Shown piece by piece: positions 9,260 to 18,542 of a stretch of DNA of 27,485 nucleotides (the first letter of the stretch is position 1; every line of letters begins with the position of its first letter). Under the pieces are notes generated by a model. It was given only the letters and a program-made list of their open reading frames with translations. It was not told the origin of the DNA and did not search any database. The stretch comes from Chara braunii (Eukaryota > Streptophyta > Charophyceae > Charales > Characeae): contig BFEA01000863.1 in assembly GCA_003427395.1 (NCBI GenBank), positions 329,804 through 357,288 on the forward strand, in the 5' to 3' direction. The position numbers and the translations under genes are program-made.

Positions 9260-10512
9260 ATGACAAGAAAGAGGAAAGAGAAGATCGGAAGAATAAACGG
9301 ATTGAACTGGAAGAAAGCAGGGTGTTGTCAACATACACAAGAAGACGATCAAAAACAAATCAAACACAACCGCAAGAAGACAAAATAGAGATTGAATTGG
9401 GCACCACAACAAAGGTGCAGGGGGACAACAAAGAGGATGAAAAAGAAACAGACGAGGAAGGCAAAGTAAGCGTTGGAGGAAAACGAAAGAATCCGGAGGA
9501 AGGCAAGGGGATAACAACCAAAAGAGTACAAATGGAAGGAACATGAGAGAATAAAGAGGATAGAGAGTTATCCAGCGAGGAAGATTGCGAGCCATGGGCT
9601 GACCATTCTTTGGAAGAGATAAAGATCTCCATCCAGAAAGCAAAAAGGGAAAGGGAAGCAAGATTTGAGCTGCAAATGGCCTATTATAGAGAGGAGGGGA
9701 AACTCAAACAAAATGTGGGGGCAGGAGATCCCACGCACCTCTTCCCTCTATCAATCAACCCATGCGCCCCACTAACAAGAACTGGCAACTTTCTACATGG
9801 AACAATACTGCAAGTCCAAAAAGGAACAAACCTTGAGGGACAAAGAACCAACTAAGAAGAAGGAGAGCAATTGGAGAAAAAACAGATTAAAATGCTAGCG
9901 CTCCCTGAAACATACAACAAAAAGAAAAAGGAAGAGGAACAAAAAGGATCCCAAAACAGAGAGGAGAGGAAGTCGAAAGAACAGGCCAAGAAAAAGGAAA
10001 AGATCAAGGGGAAAGGGATCAACAAGGAGGATGAGAACAACAAAGAGGATGAAAGAAACCACTTAGTACAGCGAGCACAAATATTGGAATCTCAAGTGGA
10101 TAGACTGTCCCAACTCAATCACGAGCCTTCTGGGAGAGAGCAAAGCAAGACAATCACCGTGGAAGGACCGAATGACCAATCACATTTTGCCTTCTGGGAG
10201 AGAGCAAAGCAAGAGAGTAGAACACTACTTCCCACGCGAACAGTGATCCCAGTGAAAATAGATGCAGCCACTGTGGAATGGCAGATTGCAACTTACCCAA
10301 GCTTCACCCTCTTAAAGCTTGAAAAGGGACAAAGCAGAAGCGAGCTCCTATCCAAAGTCGTACCAAGTGCTGAACCAATAACAATTGGACTCATGGGAGA
10401 ACCCCTAAAGGTGCATGAACTGGGGGAGAGGGGAAAGACAAAGGATGGTGTCAGCTTGGACACTAGGCCAATCCTCGCCTTGTATGGGTCTGACACTGTG
10501 TTGAGGGAATAA
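9260..10512 (+). pseudogene. LINE B ORF1 charged tail (Lys/Glu-rich, coiled-coil-like)
   Basis: One reading frame, broken by stops at 9544-9546 and 9853-9855, encodes very hydrophilic sequence rich in Lys, Glu, Gln and Asn. From 9,871 to 10,512 there are 213 open codons. The first third (KKKKEEEQKGSQNREERKSK and following) looks like a charged helix. The rest (VEWQIATYPSFTLLKLEKGQ, ITIGLMGEPLKVHEL) is more globular. It may be an ORF1 extension or a second small ORF between ORF1 and ORF2. I do not recognise a family. The segment includes an exact 26-bp direct repeat at 10125-10150 and 10189-10214. Confidence 0.55.
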
Positions 10513-10517
10513 TTGCA

Positions 10518-10745
10518 GTGGAAACCATGGTGGGAAATAGCACAACTCCCATCCACTGCATTGGGGTCAGAAACAACGATGGTCTCAACAACAGCAAGTG
10601 TGGCAACAAGATTGGCAACGAGAATTTTCAGCAAAGGGGTAAAGGGAATGAAAAATGCAATGCATGCTTCGGAGAAGGAGGACACAGGGGAACCCTCCAT
10701 GAGCCAGGAACCCCTGCAGCTACCCACCCTATCCTCTTAAATTAA
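10518..10745 (+). pseudogene. second zinc-knuckle-like fragment before ORF2
   Basis: A 75-codon frame, shifted relative to the charged tail, contains KCNACFGEGGHRGTLHEPG, a CX2CX5H cluster followed by a second His. It follows an Asn/Gln-rich stretch (NNDGLNNSKCGNKIGNENFQQ). The position right at the end of the ORF1 region and just before ORF2 suggests the tail of an ORF1-like protein with a second metal-binding motif. A chance ORF is possible because it is short. Confidence 0.4.
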
Positions 10746-10785
10746 CAGACCTGCACAAAAATTGACAAACCTCTGACCAGATCAA

Positions 10786-10941
10786 ATGCCTGAGGAAAGA
10801 GAGACCCCAAGAAGCAGGGTTGTCAGAAATCCAAGAGCAAGTAACAAGGGTAGAGGTGATTTGGAAATCAGGTCATGGAATGTAAAAGGGCTAACATCAA
10901 TACTGTCTACACCGTCCAAGTGGTACAACTTTGTTGGTTAG
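10786..10941 (+). pseudogene. LINE B ORF2 start, endonuclease N-terminus
   Basis: A 51-codon frame from ATG at 10786 reads through Arg/Ser-rich sequence to DLEIRSWNVKGL, the usual first block of the apurinic-type endonuclease of LINEs (the Asn is a metal/active-site residue of the family). It ends at TAG 10939-10941. A +1 change near 10,890 continues the domain in the next frame as PPAILCLQETSL, which carries the catalytic Glu block. This is the most likely start of ORF2. Confidence 0.65.
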
Positions 10942-12282
10942 ACAACAGACCCCCAGCCATCCTATGCTTGCAAGAAACAAGCTTGTCCTAGATAGAAGAA
11001 CACCAAAATATATTGAAGGAACTTTTAAGAAGGTTAAGGCACATAAAGCACGCAGAATGGGCGGCCAACCCCCAAGCATCATCATCAAGGGTCCTAACTC
11101 TACTGCATGAAAAATTTGAGGCATCACAATTCTTACAAATAGGAGAGTCCAAAAGGGACACACAAGAAGGTAGATGGATAAGGATAGACCTCACGTACAG
11201 GGAAGAGGAACTATCCATTATCAACGCTTATGCCCCAAACACGGATGCCAAGAGTAGAATTTTCCTAGAAACAATAAAGCAAGGGTGTCCTAGCCACATA
11301 CACCTAATACTGGCAGGAGATGAATGTTGAACCGTCTATCGATTTAATTTCACATGCTAGGGATATACGAGATGAATCTGAAGCTCACATAATGTTAGAA
11401 TTCCTTAAAGAGAAAGACTTAAGGGACCCATACAGAATGTTGAACCCATTCACAAAGGATTACACTTGTGTACGAAAAACCACCCAGGGTAGAACCTCCT
11501 TCTCTCGAATATATTACTTCCTCACCTTTGAATCCTTGGAGGGAACAGTCAAAAGGTTGAATATATTTAAACTCCCATACTATGGGGGATTCGACCATAA
11601 CCAAATCGGATTACATCTAAATTTCTCTCTCAATAACACACCAGGTAAAAGTTTTTTCAAACTAAACAACTCTCTAATAACACTGGAACACTTCAAAAGT
11701 GGGGTAAAACAAGTTTGGGACGCCCACAAACAAGAAGTAGATACCATAGGGATAACGGGCATGCTACCTAAAGCAATCTCATAACTAAGCAGATGGTTAA
11801 GTAAAGCATCTAGGGTAGAAGCCAAAAAAAGAAAGGCAAGACAAGAGATGCTCGAGGCCGTGGTAGAGACAACAAAATTCAATCTAATAGATAACCCAGG
11901 ATGACCCATGTACGAAGACTTGTTAGAAGAAGCGAGGGAAGAACTAAAAAAATGGGCCTACTGGAATAGACAGGGGCTAGCGATCACAGCCAGAGTGCAG
12001 AATTGGGAAAGCAACGAGACTATGTCCAAGTACTTTTCCCAAAAAAATCAAGTCAAACTGTCGAAATAGCAGAATACTCGGGCTGAAAAACAATCAAGGT
12101 ACAATGCTAATCACCAAGAAGGAATCCTTAAGGTAGCCACAAACTTTTATCAAGACCTATACACTTCAAGGTCTAAGGAGCTGGACCAAGAGCAAGGGAC
12201 AAATTGCTAAAACATTTGGAGGTAAGTATAAAACCAGAAGAGGATCTTGACAAAGACATCACCAAGCAAGAACTATATGAAG
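10942..12282 (+). pseudogene. LINE B ORF2, remainder of endonuclease and pre-reverse-transcriptase region
   Basis: Three successive frames give endonuclease blocks: CLQETSL (catalytic Glu), LSIINAYAPNTDAK (the usual NxYAP block), then HLILAGD, where the next expected residues (Phe-Asn) are lost through a small deletion near 11,323. After that come SRIYYFL, in which the usual SRID Asp is Tyr, and GGFDHNQI, the terminal DH block. The rest is the charged linker leading to the reverse transcriptase (EELKKWAYWNRQGLA, FYQDLYTSR, DITKQELYEA). Stops occur at 10990, 11329, 11782 and several later positions. The endonuclease acts by nicking target DNA to prime reverse transcription; this copy could not. 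Confidence 0.75.
12275..12282 (+). repeat. left 8-bp target site duplication of the hAT-like insert
   Basis: atatgaag immediately left of the insert; the right copy is atataaag at 13065-13072 (one difference). Eight base pairs is the characteristic length for hAT elements. Confidence 0.7.
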
Positions 12283-12637
12283 CATGGTTGCCCCAGACCC
12301 GAACATCCAGACACCGGACACCAGGCCCGGACCTGTGTCTGGATTAATCCTGACGTCCGGTAAACCGGACATCGATCCAGACAACCGGACATATGGACCC
12401 GGACGGTCCGGTTATGAAAGAACAGGTCCAGTTGTCCAGATTATAAATAAAAAATAAAAAAAAATAAAAAAACTACTGTAGTTGTGTAGCTTGTGTTATC
12501 CGACTTATCTTGAACACACTCACATACACACAGAGTGTCGTGCACATACACAGCTGCAAGAACAATGGAAGGGGTACCCCAAGGACAACCAAAAACTGTC
12601 TAATTATAAAATTGCCTTAATATGTTGGATTGTGACT

Positions 12638-12735
12638 GTCTCATCTCAAATGCTCTCGTTGTCTGCAATACGACAAAGACTGCTTTGATTCTAAATCTAT
12701 TCATCTAGGTGGAATTGGGGCTGTTGGGGGGGAAA

Positions 12736-12774
<39 letters not shown>

Positions 12775-12868
12775 CTCATCTCAAATGCTCTCGTTGACTG
12801 CAATACGGCAAAGACTGCTTTGATTCTGAATCTATTCATCTGGGTGGAATTGGGGCTGTTGGGGAGGG
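12638..12868 (+). repeat. tandem duplication (offset 135 bp) flanking a (CA)18 tract
   Basis: The stretch starting gtctcatctcaaatgctctc at 12638 recurs at 12773 with only a few differences over about 95 bp, ending in ggaattggggctgttgggg both times. Between the copies lies (CA)18 at 12737-12772. The arrangement suggests duplication by slippage or unequal exchange with later growth of the microsatellite. Confidence 0.9.
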
Positions 12869-12871
12869 CCG

Positions 12872-12999
12872 GTCCGGTTGGCCCAACGGTCCACCAAAAA
12901 CTGCACCAACAATTTTCGGGGGTCCACCAGGCACTAGAAAATTGCCTGGGGACCCCAATTTTTTTTTTCGAATTTTCTCAAAATGGGGCCCAACCGGAC
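12872..12999. repeat. nested foldback inside the hAT-like element
   Basis: Outer arms 12872-12884 and 12986-12999 are near reverse complements (gtccggttggccc type). Inside them, ggggtcc-a-ccaggca near 12918-12933 pairs with tgcctggggacccc near 12942-12956. Together they would form a two-level stem. Confidence 0.7.
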
Positions 13000-13064
13000 A
13001 CCGGATCCGAACATCCAGACCGGACTGTCTGGATCCCGATCCGGACGTCCGGTTGACAACCATG

Positions 13065-13072
13065 ATATAAAG
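13065..13072 (+). repeat. right 8-bp target site duplication of the hAT-like insert
   Basis: atataaag, matching 12275-12282 at 7 of 8 positions. Confidence 0.7.
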
Positions 13073-14342
13073 CCTTAAGGAGTATGCAACCAAATAAAGT
13101 TTCTGGATTGGACGGGCTGACCAAGGAATTCTGGGTTGAAAACTGGCAAATATTGGGCGAAGATCTTTTTAATTTTTTTCAAGAAGTTTTAAAAAAAAGG
13201 TCTTTAGGGCCAGAGGTAAGCACCGGGGTGGGAGGACATAAAAAAACTATAGGCCCATCACTCTGCTACCAGTAGCCTACAAGATATTGGCAAAGACACT
13301 AGCCAACCACATAAAAAATGTCACTGACAAATGCTTCCACATAGATCAAACATGCTTCATCCCATACAAATACATATTAGACAATGTAGTATGCCTAAAT
13401 GAGGCCACGAATTTAATAAGGGACAAACGAATGCAAGCAGCCATACTTTTCTTTGATTTCGAAAAAGCATACGATCAGGTAAACTGGGATTTCCTACAGC
13501 TTAGTATGGAAAGGATGGGAACAAGCTCAAACTTTAGAAGATGGGTAAGGGTATCATACGATGATGCAAGAGGAATGGTACAAGTAAATGGTCATCTATC
13601 AGAGTCCTATAAAATGACTAGATCTGTCAGACAAGGGGATCCACTAGCAGCACCGATTTTCCTTTTCGTGATGGAGGCAATAACATCCTTCTTGTGAAAG
13701 GACCCCTCAATCGACAAACTCTCTTTGGAAGGGACAAATAGATGCATCTCATTCCCCACGGTCATGCTTTTCGCAGACGACCTCACGGTCCTTATCAGAG
13801 CTACAAACTCTTCTTTCCAAGCCTTAACAAGAGCAATGCAAGCCTTCCAGTTAGCCTAAGAAATGAAGATGAACTGGAAGAAAACGGTAGGATGGTGGTT
13901 GTCCACTCAACCCGCTCCCCAAAAGACAACAGACATGCGGGGCCTACAATGGATAAGTGTCCATGAGCCAATGAGATTCTTGGGAACCTCAATAACATCT
14001 GAAGGAGTGAATGAAAGCATAGGCCCAAACATTCTCGCCAAAATCATAAATAAACTAACAGGATGGCAAAAGGTCTACACCTCTCTCATAGGAAGAATAC
14101 TGGTACTAAATACATCTATCTTTTCTAAGGTTGGGTATACAACATCTATCTGGGACCCCCCTAGGCACTTCATCTCAACGCTCAGAAAAAAAGCAGGAGC
14201 TTACCTTTGGACAGGAGACACAACCAAGGATAAATTCATCTCAAAGGTAGCATGGAAATATATAACCAGACCAGACAAAAAAGGAGGTTTGGGGTTGATA
14301 AATCCAACGAGCGAATATAAAGCCCTGCAAGCCAATAGATAA
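13073..14342 (+). pseudogene. LINE B reverse transcriptase (ORF2), split and broken
   Basis: After the insert the frame resumes at the KVSGLDGLTKEFW block, then shifts near 13,220. From about 13,240 a single frame carries the core: YRPITLLPVAYKIL, LFFDFEKAYDQVNWDFL with the first catalytic Asp present (GAT 13455-13457), RSVRQGDPLAAP, and FADD (13770-13781) with both Asp of the YxDD-type block. Stops at about 13,695 and 13,860 interrupt it, and NWKKTVGWWLST and the thumb region follow to TAA at 14340-14342. Unlike LINE A, the catalytic residues are all conserved, so inactivation came through stops and frameshifts. The enzyme would copy the element RNA at the nicked target. Confidence 0.85.
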
Positions 14343-16021
14343 TCAAAATCATCCTACACAAAGAACTACCTTGGCACGATATGGCGTTATATTAGATATG
14401 AAACCTGGTGCCTTTCCAAGTAGACCCACGAGTAGAAGGGTACCACTGGATAATGAACAAGGCATGGTCCCCAAGAACAGAAAGCAACAGAGGCAACAAC
14501 AATCAGCAGGCTATCAAGGACCCCCCAAGCAAACATTGGAAAACACTCATCAATCATTGGAGAGAGGCCTTTCCTTAAGAGTTAGAAGACCAAAAATTAA
14601 AGAAGAAGTTTTAAGACAACCGCTCTTCGGAAACTCACTTATTCTAGATGGTAAGGGCAATCCCTGGTCCTTAACAAGCAAGGGCAGAAGATGGAGAAAG
14701 TGGGTGGAAAAAGGAATCTGGAAAATAGAACACATATGGAATGAAGAAAAGAAGAGATGGTTGAAAGCCTCGAAACTAAGACTACAACTCAAAGGATGCC
14801 ATAACTTAGAAAAAGCACTGGAAGAGATAACAGACAGCATACCACTAGATGGAAGAGCATATCTAAAGGGGAAATTAAACGGGAGTCAGGTGACTAGGGT
14901 ACGGATAAAAGTCAAGCGATAACTTCAGTAGCCCTCAAATTCGTGAAATGAGCAAGCAATATGAGTAACGTAGCAGAATTCGCAGTACATGAACTGCAAA
15001 GCAAACACAAAACTTTAGCAGCAATAATAGAAGAAAGCATAACAACTTTGGAATTCAACCTGGACAACTTGAGAAAAATCAGAACCTGGACGCAAAAGAA
15101 AAAGGAGGACCACCAAGTAGAGAAACAACCTCCAAGAAGGTGATAATTTGTAGACCAGACAAGGACACTAGGGAATTAGAAGTAGACCTAACGGAATGGG
15201 GATGGTATGTCAGAATAGGCAACAATAGAGCAAAAAAGTTAGTCAACTTGCAAGATTACACAGTGAAAATAGGCTAGTAAGATAAGGAATAAAATGTCAG
15301 ATCCTCACCCGGTCATATCAGAAAGATGGATCAAGCACCTAGGTGAGGAACATGGCTGCCCCTCTAGGATCCCATGGGATACTATAGCAACATAAAGCCC
15401 ACCAGATTCAGGAGCCTACAACGATTGATACTCTACTGGACTGTCCCAATCAATGAGTGGCTCGATAGATAAAGAAAAGATGACCAATGAATGGAACAGT
15501 CCTCCCTCTACAAAATGTGCAAAGATAGCAAAGTGGAATCACTTGTCCATTGCTTGATCGAATGCCCCCACACAGACAAAATCTGGGAAGCAGTCAAATC
15601 AGCCTGGTCTAAGATTTCCCCAAACCCATTCCCAACGCAAGCATATTACCTACTCTCAGCAAGGGAGAAAGAAGGAAGGGTACAAGAGGAAGAAACAATT
15701 ATAACTGATCTGCTACGAAGGGCCGCACTGTGGGTGATATGGAAATCTAGATGCAAGCAAACGCTCAACAACCAGCCAGCAACAAGTGAAGAGGCATGGA
15801 AGGAGACGAAGGATATCGTGGAAACGAAAATCAGGGCCCAATGGAAAAGAGAACTAAGGAAACAAGAAAAACTAACAAACCCCCCAAAAAGGGAGGCGAG
15901 CCAAAAATCCTTTCAGGAAAAATGGTTGCTAGGCAAGAAGATAGCTAAAACAAACAATACAGTCCTAAAATTTCAGGATTGGGACAACACGGATCAGCTC
16001 ACAGCCATGTCAGACGGATAA
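14343..16021 (+). pseudogene. LINE B ORF2 C-terminal region (RQPLFGN linker, zinc finger, tail)
   Basis: Frame-shifted continuation. 14,371-14,922 contains RQPLFGN (ends 14634) and a Lys/Trp-rich helix-like stretch (RWRKWVEKGIWKIEHIW). Around 15,395-15,475 a short piece reads PTRFRSLQRLI...INEWLDR, equivalent to the segment before the zinc finger in the other copies. From 15,491 an open frame of 176 codons contains MCKDSKVESLVHCLIECP: the zinc-finger block with the second Cys replaced by Ser but the HX4C half intact. A charged basic tail ends at TAA about 16,021. This tail gives the 3' end of the coding region. Confidence 0.75.
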
Positions 16022-16640
16022 GAGCCATCTTTGGCAGAAGATCAATAACAACGAGTTTAGGAAAGTCCATCACACCAAAAATCTACAAGTAAATAGCATT
16101 TACAGACAAACGTTTACAATCGACTCGACAGTCACAAAATCACAACAAATAGACGGTGGTAAAAAGGAAGTTCACCAAAAAAGACAGATCCTCAACAAAA
16201 GCACAAACAGACCCAGACGTCCCAAAAGTATTAAAGATAGACCTTAAAATTCAATGTTAGAGTTAGAGGATAAATGACAGTAACATAACCAACGAAAACA
16301 ATAGCGTCAATCTATAAATGATAGCAACACAACTAAAAAGCAGAACCCATATGACGGATATGAAGTTAGGCATAAACTAAACCATAATACCTGTACATAG
16401 AACTCAAAGGAGGGGACCGACAACACATCAACCAATAACTTACAAAATCACGGGTACGATCAAGTTTGGGTGAACTAGTACTAAACAGAAGAGTTAAGTC
16501 CTTAGAGGACAAGGAAATAGACCCCCCAAGGAAAAGATTAAACAATAGCCCCCCCCCAACAGGAGAAGAGGAAAAAACTAGGGTTTAGGGTTTAAGAGAA
16601 GACAAGAGACAGAAACAACAGGACAAGCAAAATATAGAGT
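16022..16640 (+). other. A-rich stretch, probable LINE B 3' untranslated region
   Basis: No ORF. The plus strand is very rich in A with frequent aca/caa, continuing the composition of LINE B. It stops at about 16,640, where the composition becomes mixed. No clear poly-A tail is present, so the 3' end may end in a simple A-rich repeat or may be truncated. Confidence 0.5.
16579..16594 (+). repeat. plant-type telomere-like motif (TAGGGTTTAGGGTTTA)
   Basis: Just over two units of TTTAGGG, the telomere repeat of most plants and many green algae. Two units also match the plant telo-box, so this need not be telomeric in origin. Confidence 0.6.
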
Positions 16641-17620
16641 ATCCACCACCCGAAGAAATGAGGGAAAGAATGGTCCAACGCTCTGAAATAGATCAGAGAT
16701 GTTCGATTCGGAGGGGGATACGATGATCCAACACTCTAACTATATCGAGCACATCGATTTCTCTAGTGACAAAGGCGAGTCCGCACGATTCCATCTCGCC
16801 AGGCGAAGGCCTCCATTATGAAACTTCTCGTTCGTCAGCGGCCGGTTGGACGACTCCTATCATTCCCAATCTCGGGTATCCCAACGTGATGTATTGATTG
16901 AGGGGAACGAGTTCAGTGGCCTCATCTATGGTGGCAGTTGTGGCCACTACCCCGTCTGTTTCTTCCACCATCGCCCAACTCATCCAGGTCCATTTGCCAC
17001 AGGCGCTGCCGCAGCGGGAGCTCCCCCTATCCGAGCCCGAGGGGGTCGATTGGGACACTCCCGTGCTATATGTCCAGGTTGCTGATACGCGTAGCAGCCC
17101 TCCGTTCTTGTGGCAGCCACTGCAGCAGGTCCCCGAGCCGCTTGTGACTGGGTTCCTGCGCGAAACGTCGTGGTTCGGACGACAATAGCGTGCATTGAGC
17201 GCATCAAAGTTTCCATGCGGGTATTATACTCCCGCTTCTCTTTTTTGCTTTCTTGCATTAAGTTCACCAAGGTTCGTGTAAGATGGAGTACTGCGCTCGA
17301 TTCATCCACCTTCTTTTCCACGTGTGTTAGGGGCGTAGGGGTGGTGGTTGGCGATGGCACAATGTTCAAATCGGGGATAGTTCTTTTGGCTGCCACCTGT
17401 TCAAGGTAAGTGACAGGTCCGGAGACAAGGTCCATATTTTCAAACTTGTCCTGGAGGGCGGCCAGTTCTGCTTTAGCCCAAGCTATTTATGTGGAATGGC
17501 CTTCCTTGGCACGATCTTCGCCTTCCAAGAAGCTAGCGGCTATTTTCTTTTCCATTTCCTCAACCGCATCCATGATTTGATGCATGGTGTGGGTGGTGGG
17601 GGAAAACTGCTTCCGTAGCT

Positions 17621-18121
17621 TAGTCGGCCGTAGCTTAGCCCTCATCGCCTGACTCCTGAAGCCGTCAATGAACAAATCTCGTCCTACCTTCTTGTCTCGC
17701 TCAGACTTAACAAACAATCGATAAAACCGACTATGATACTCTGCGATAGATTTGAGGGGCTTCTGCGCCTAGTCCTTGACCATAAAGAACGCTTGCTCCG
17801 AGTGGATATAATCGAACCGATGCAAGAAATCCTTTTCGAATAGTCGGGCTTAGCTTAGCCCTCATCGCTTGACTCCTGAAAAATGCGACAATAGAAAGGT
17901 CTCTAGTAGCTCAGTGGTTAGAGCAAATGGATGTTAAGTGCGCCGACAATAAACAGATCCCGTCCTACCTTCTTGTCTCGCTTAGACTTGATAAACAATC
18001 GATAAAACCGACTACGATACTTTGCGATAGATTCGAGGGGCTTCTGCACCCGGTCCTTGATCATAAAGAACGCCTGCTCCAAGTGGATATAATCGAACCG
18101 ATGCAAGAAATCCTTTTCGAA
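17621..18121 (-). repeat. 220-bp tandem duplication within gag (17621-17840 and 17841-18121)
   Basis: The two units begin tagtcggc and tagtcggg and align over their full length with roughly 8% differences (offset 220 bp at their start). The second is 61 bp longer because of the insert at 17881-17941 (offset 281 bp after it). Since 220 is not a multiple of three, the duplication itself disrupts gag. Confidence 0.9.
17881..17941 (+). other. 61-bp insert resembling the 5' half of a tRNA
   Basis: Exactly these 61 bp are absent from the paired duplication copy. They contain tagctcagtgg (17907-17917), a perfect match to the tRNA D-arm/A-box consensus, followed by ttagagca. GCTC and GAGC can pair as a D-stem. 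The following aatggatgttaagt sits where the anticodon arm would be and includes GTT in the anticodon position, but the stem does not pair. There is no T-arm or B box. It may be a retroposed tRNA half, a SINE head, or template-switch debris. It is not a functional tRNA gene. Confidence 0.55.
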
Positions 18122-18542
18122 AGTTGGGAGGTCCACCCAGACATAAGTGCTAAATCAGTGGTGCGCATCTCCTCCTAAGCGGGCTGGGATGTTAATCCGA
18201 CCCTCATTGTTGTCATATTGTTGTGCTCGGAGGGTGGCTAGCCATGCTCCTGCCAGGTGATGCGTCAGATAAAATGGATATAGATTTGGGCGGGCGGTCG
18301 GTGCGCGAGTGCGCACAGGTACCGGTGGCACATGTCCAACTGGATTTGGTGCCCCCTGCTGATTAGCATTTATTGCCTGGTAGGCGTTCATGTTGGCCAC
18401 CTGTGGTCTTGCGGACCTGCTTCGAGCGACGGGTCGCACGCCGACGCGTCTTTATTTTTAGACCGTCCTCGACCTGGGATCGCTAGATCAATCGGATATG
18501 GAGTCGAACTACTTGCTGTAGTCCTTAAACTTGACATTTGTC

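Larger units (their letters stand above)
12283..13064. mobile_element. hAT-like non-autonomous element inside the LINE B reverse transcriptase
   Basis: The 782-bp insert begins catggttgcc and ends with the near reverse complement gacaaccatg, giving 8-10 bp terminal inverted repeats. It is flanked by an 8-bp duplication with one mismatch. Removing it with one copy of the duplication puts the LINE codons on both sides in the same phase, and the joined LINE protein reads as a normal reverse-transcriptase segment. The first 140 bp and last 200 bp carry about a dozen CCGGAC/GTCCGG hexamers, like the subterminal transposase-binding repeats of hAT elements. The interior holds a 135-bp tandem duplication around (CA)18 and a nested foldback at 12872-12999. 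No transposase is encoded, so movement would need an enzyme supplied elsewhere. Confidence 0.75.
8137..16021 (+). mobile_element. LINE B: near full-length non-LTR retrotransposon, decayed
   Basis: The plus-strand order is ORF1 with zinc knuckle (8,137-9,260), a charged Lys/Glu-rich tail (9,260-10,745), ORF2 endonuclease (10,786-11,600), reverse transcriptase (to 14,342) and C-terminal zinc-finger region (to 16,021). The whole is A-rich on the sense strand. It is interrupted by a 782-bp hAT-like insert at 12,283-13,064. A leader (6.28-8.1 kb) and an A-rich 3' part (to about 16,640) probably belong to it. Stops and frameshifts occur in every domain, so the copy cannot move by itself. Confidence 0.85.
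16817..18439 (-). pseudogene. Ty3/gypsy gag remnant
   Basis: The minus strand reads, from 18,439 down, a Pro/Arg-rich start, then a Retrotrans_gag-like region: FYLTHHLAGAWLATLRAQQY, a TGA, VDLPTFEKDFLHRFDYIHLEQ, ESIAKYRSRFYRLF and a KKVGRDLFI stretch. There a 61-bp insert and a 220-bp tandem duplication break the frame. Below 17,840 the second copy of the same segment continues with MHQIMDAVEEMEKKIA, a TAA near 17,489, and then a 151-codon piece (16,980-17,435) ending in a zinc knuckle. The knuckle reads CYAYQQPGHIAREC; its second Cys is Tyr (TGT to TAT). A frameshift follows and the last readable part ends at 16,817. Gag forms the particle and binds RNA. No protease or polymerase follows, so the element is a fragment. 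Confidence 0.8.

Noticed and set aside
9077-9661. 194-codon minus-strand frame opposite LINE B ORF1 and tail
   Set aside because: Antisense of A-rich coding sequence; hydrophobic Leu/Phe/Ser composition is the expected complement, not a membrane protein.
12737-12772. (CA)18 as a CRISPR-like or regulatory repeat
   Set aside because: Simple dinucleotide microsatellite without spacers; no CRISPR arrays were seen anywhere in the window.
17898-17940. a complete tRNA gene
   Set aside because: Only the D-arm half is present; the anticodon stem does not pair and there is no T-arm or B box.
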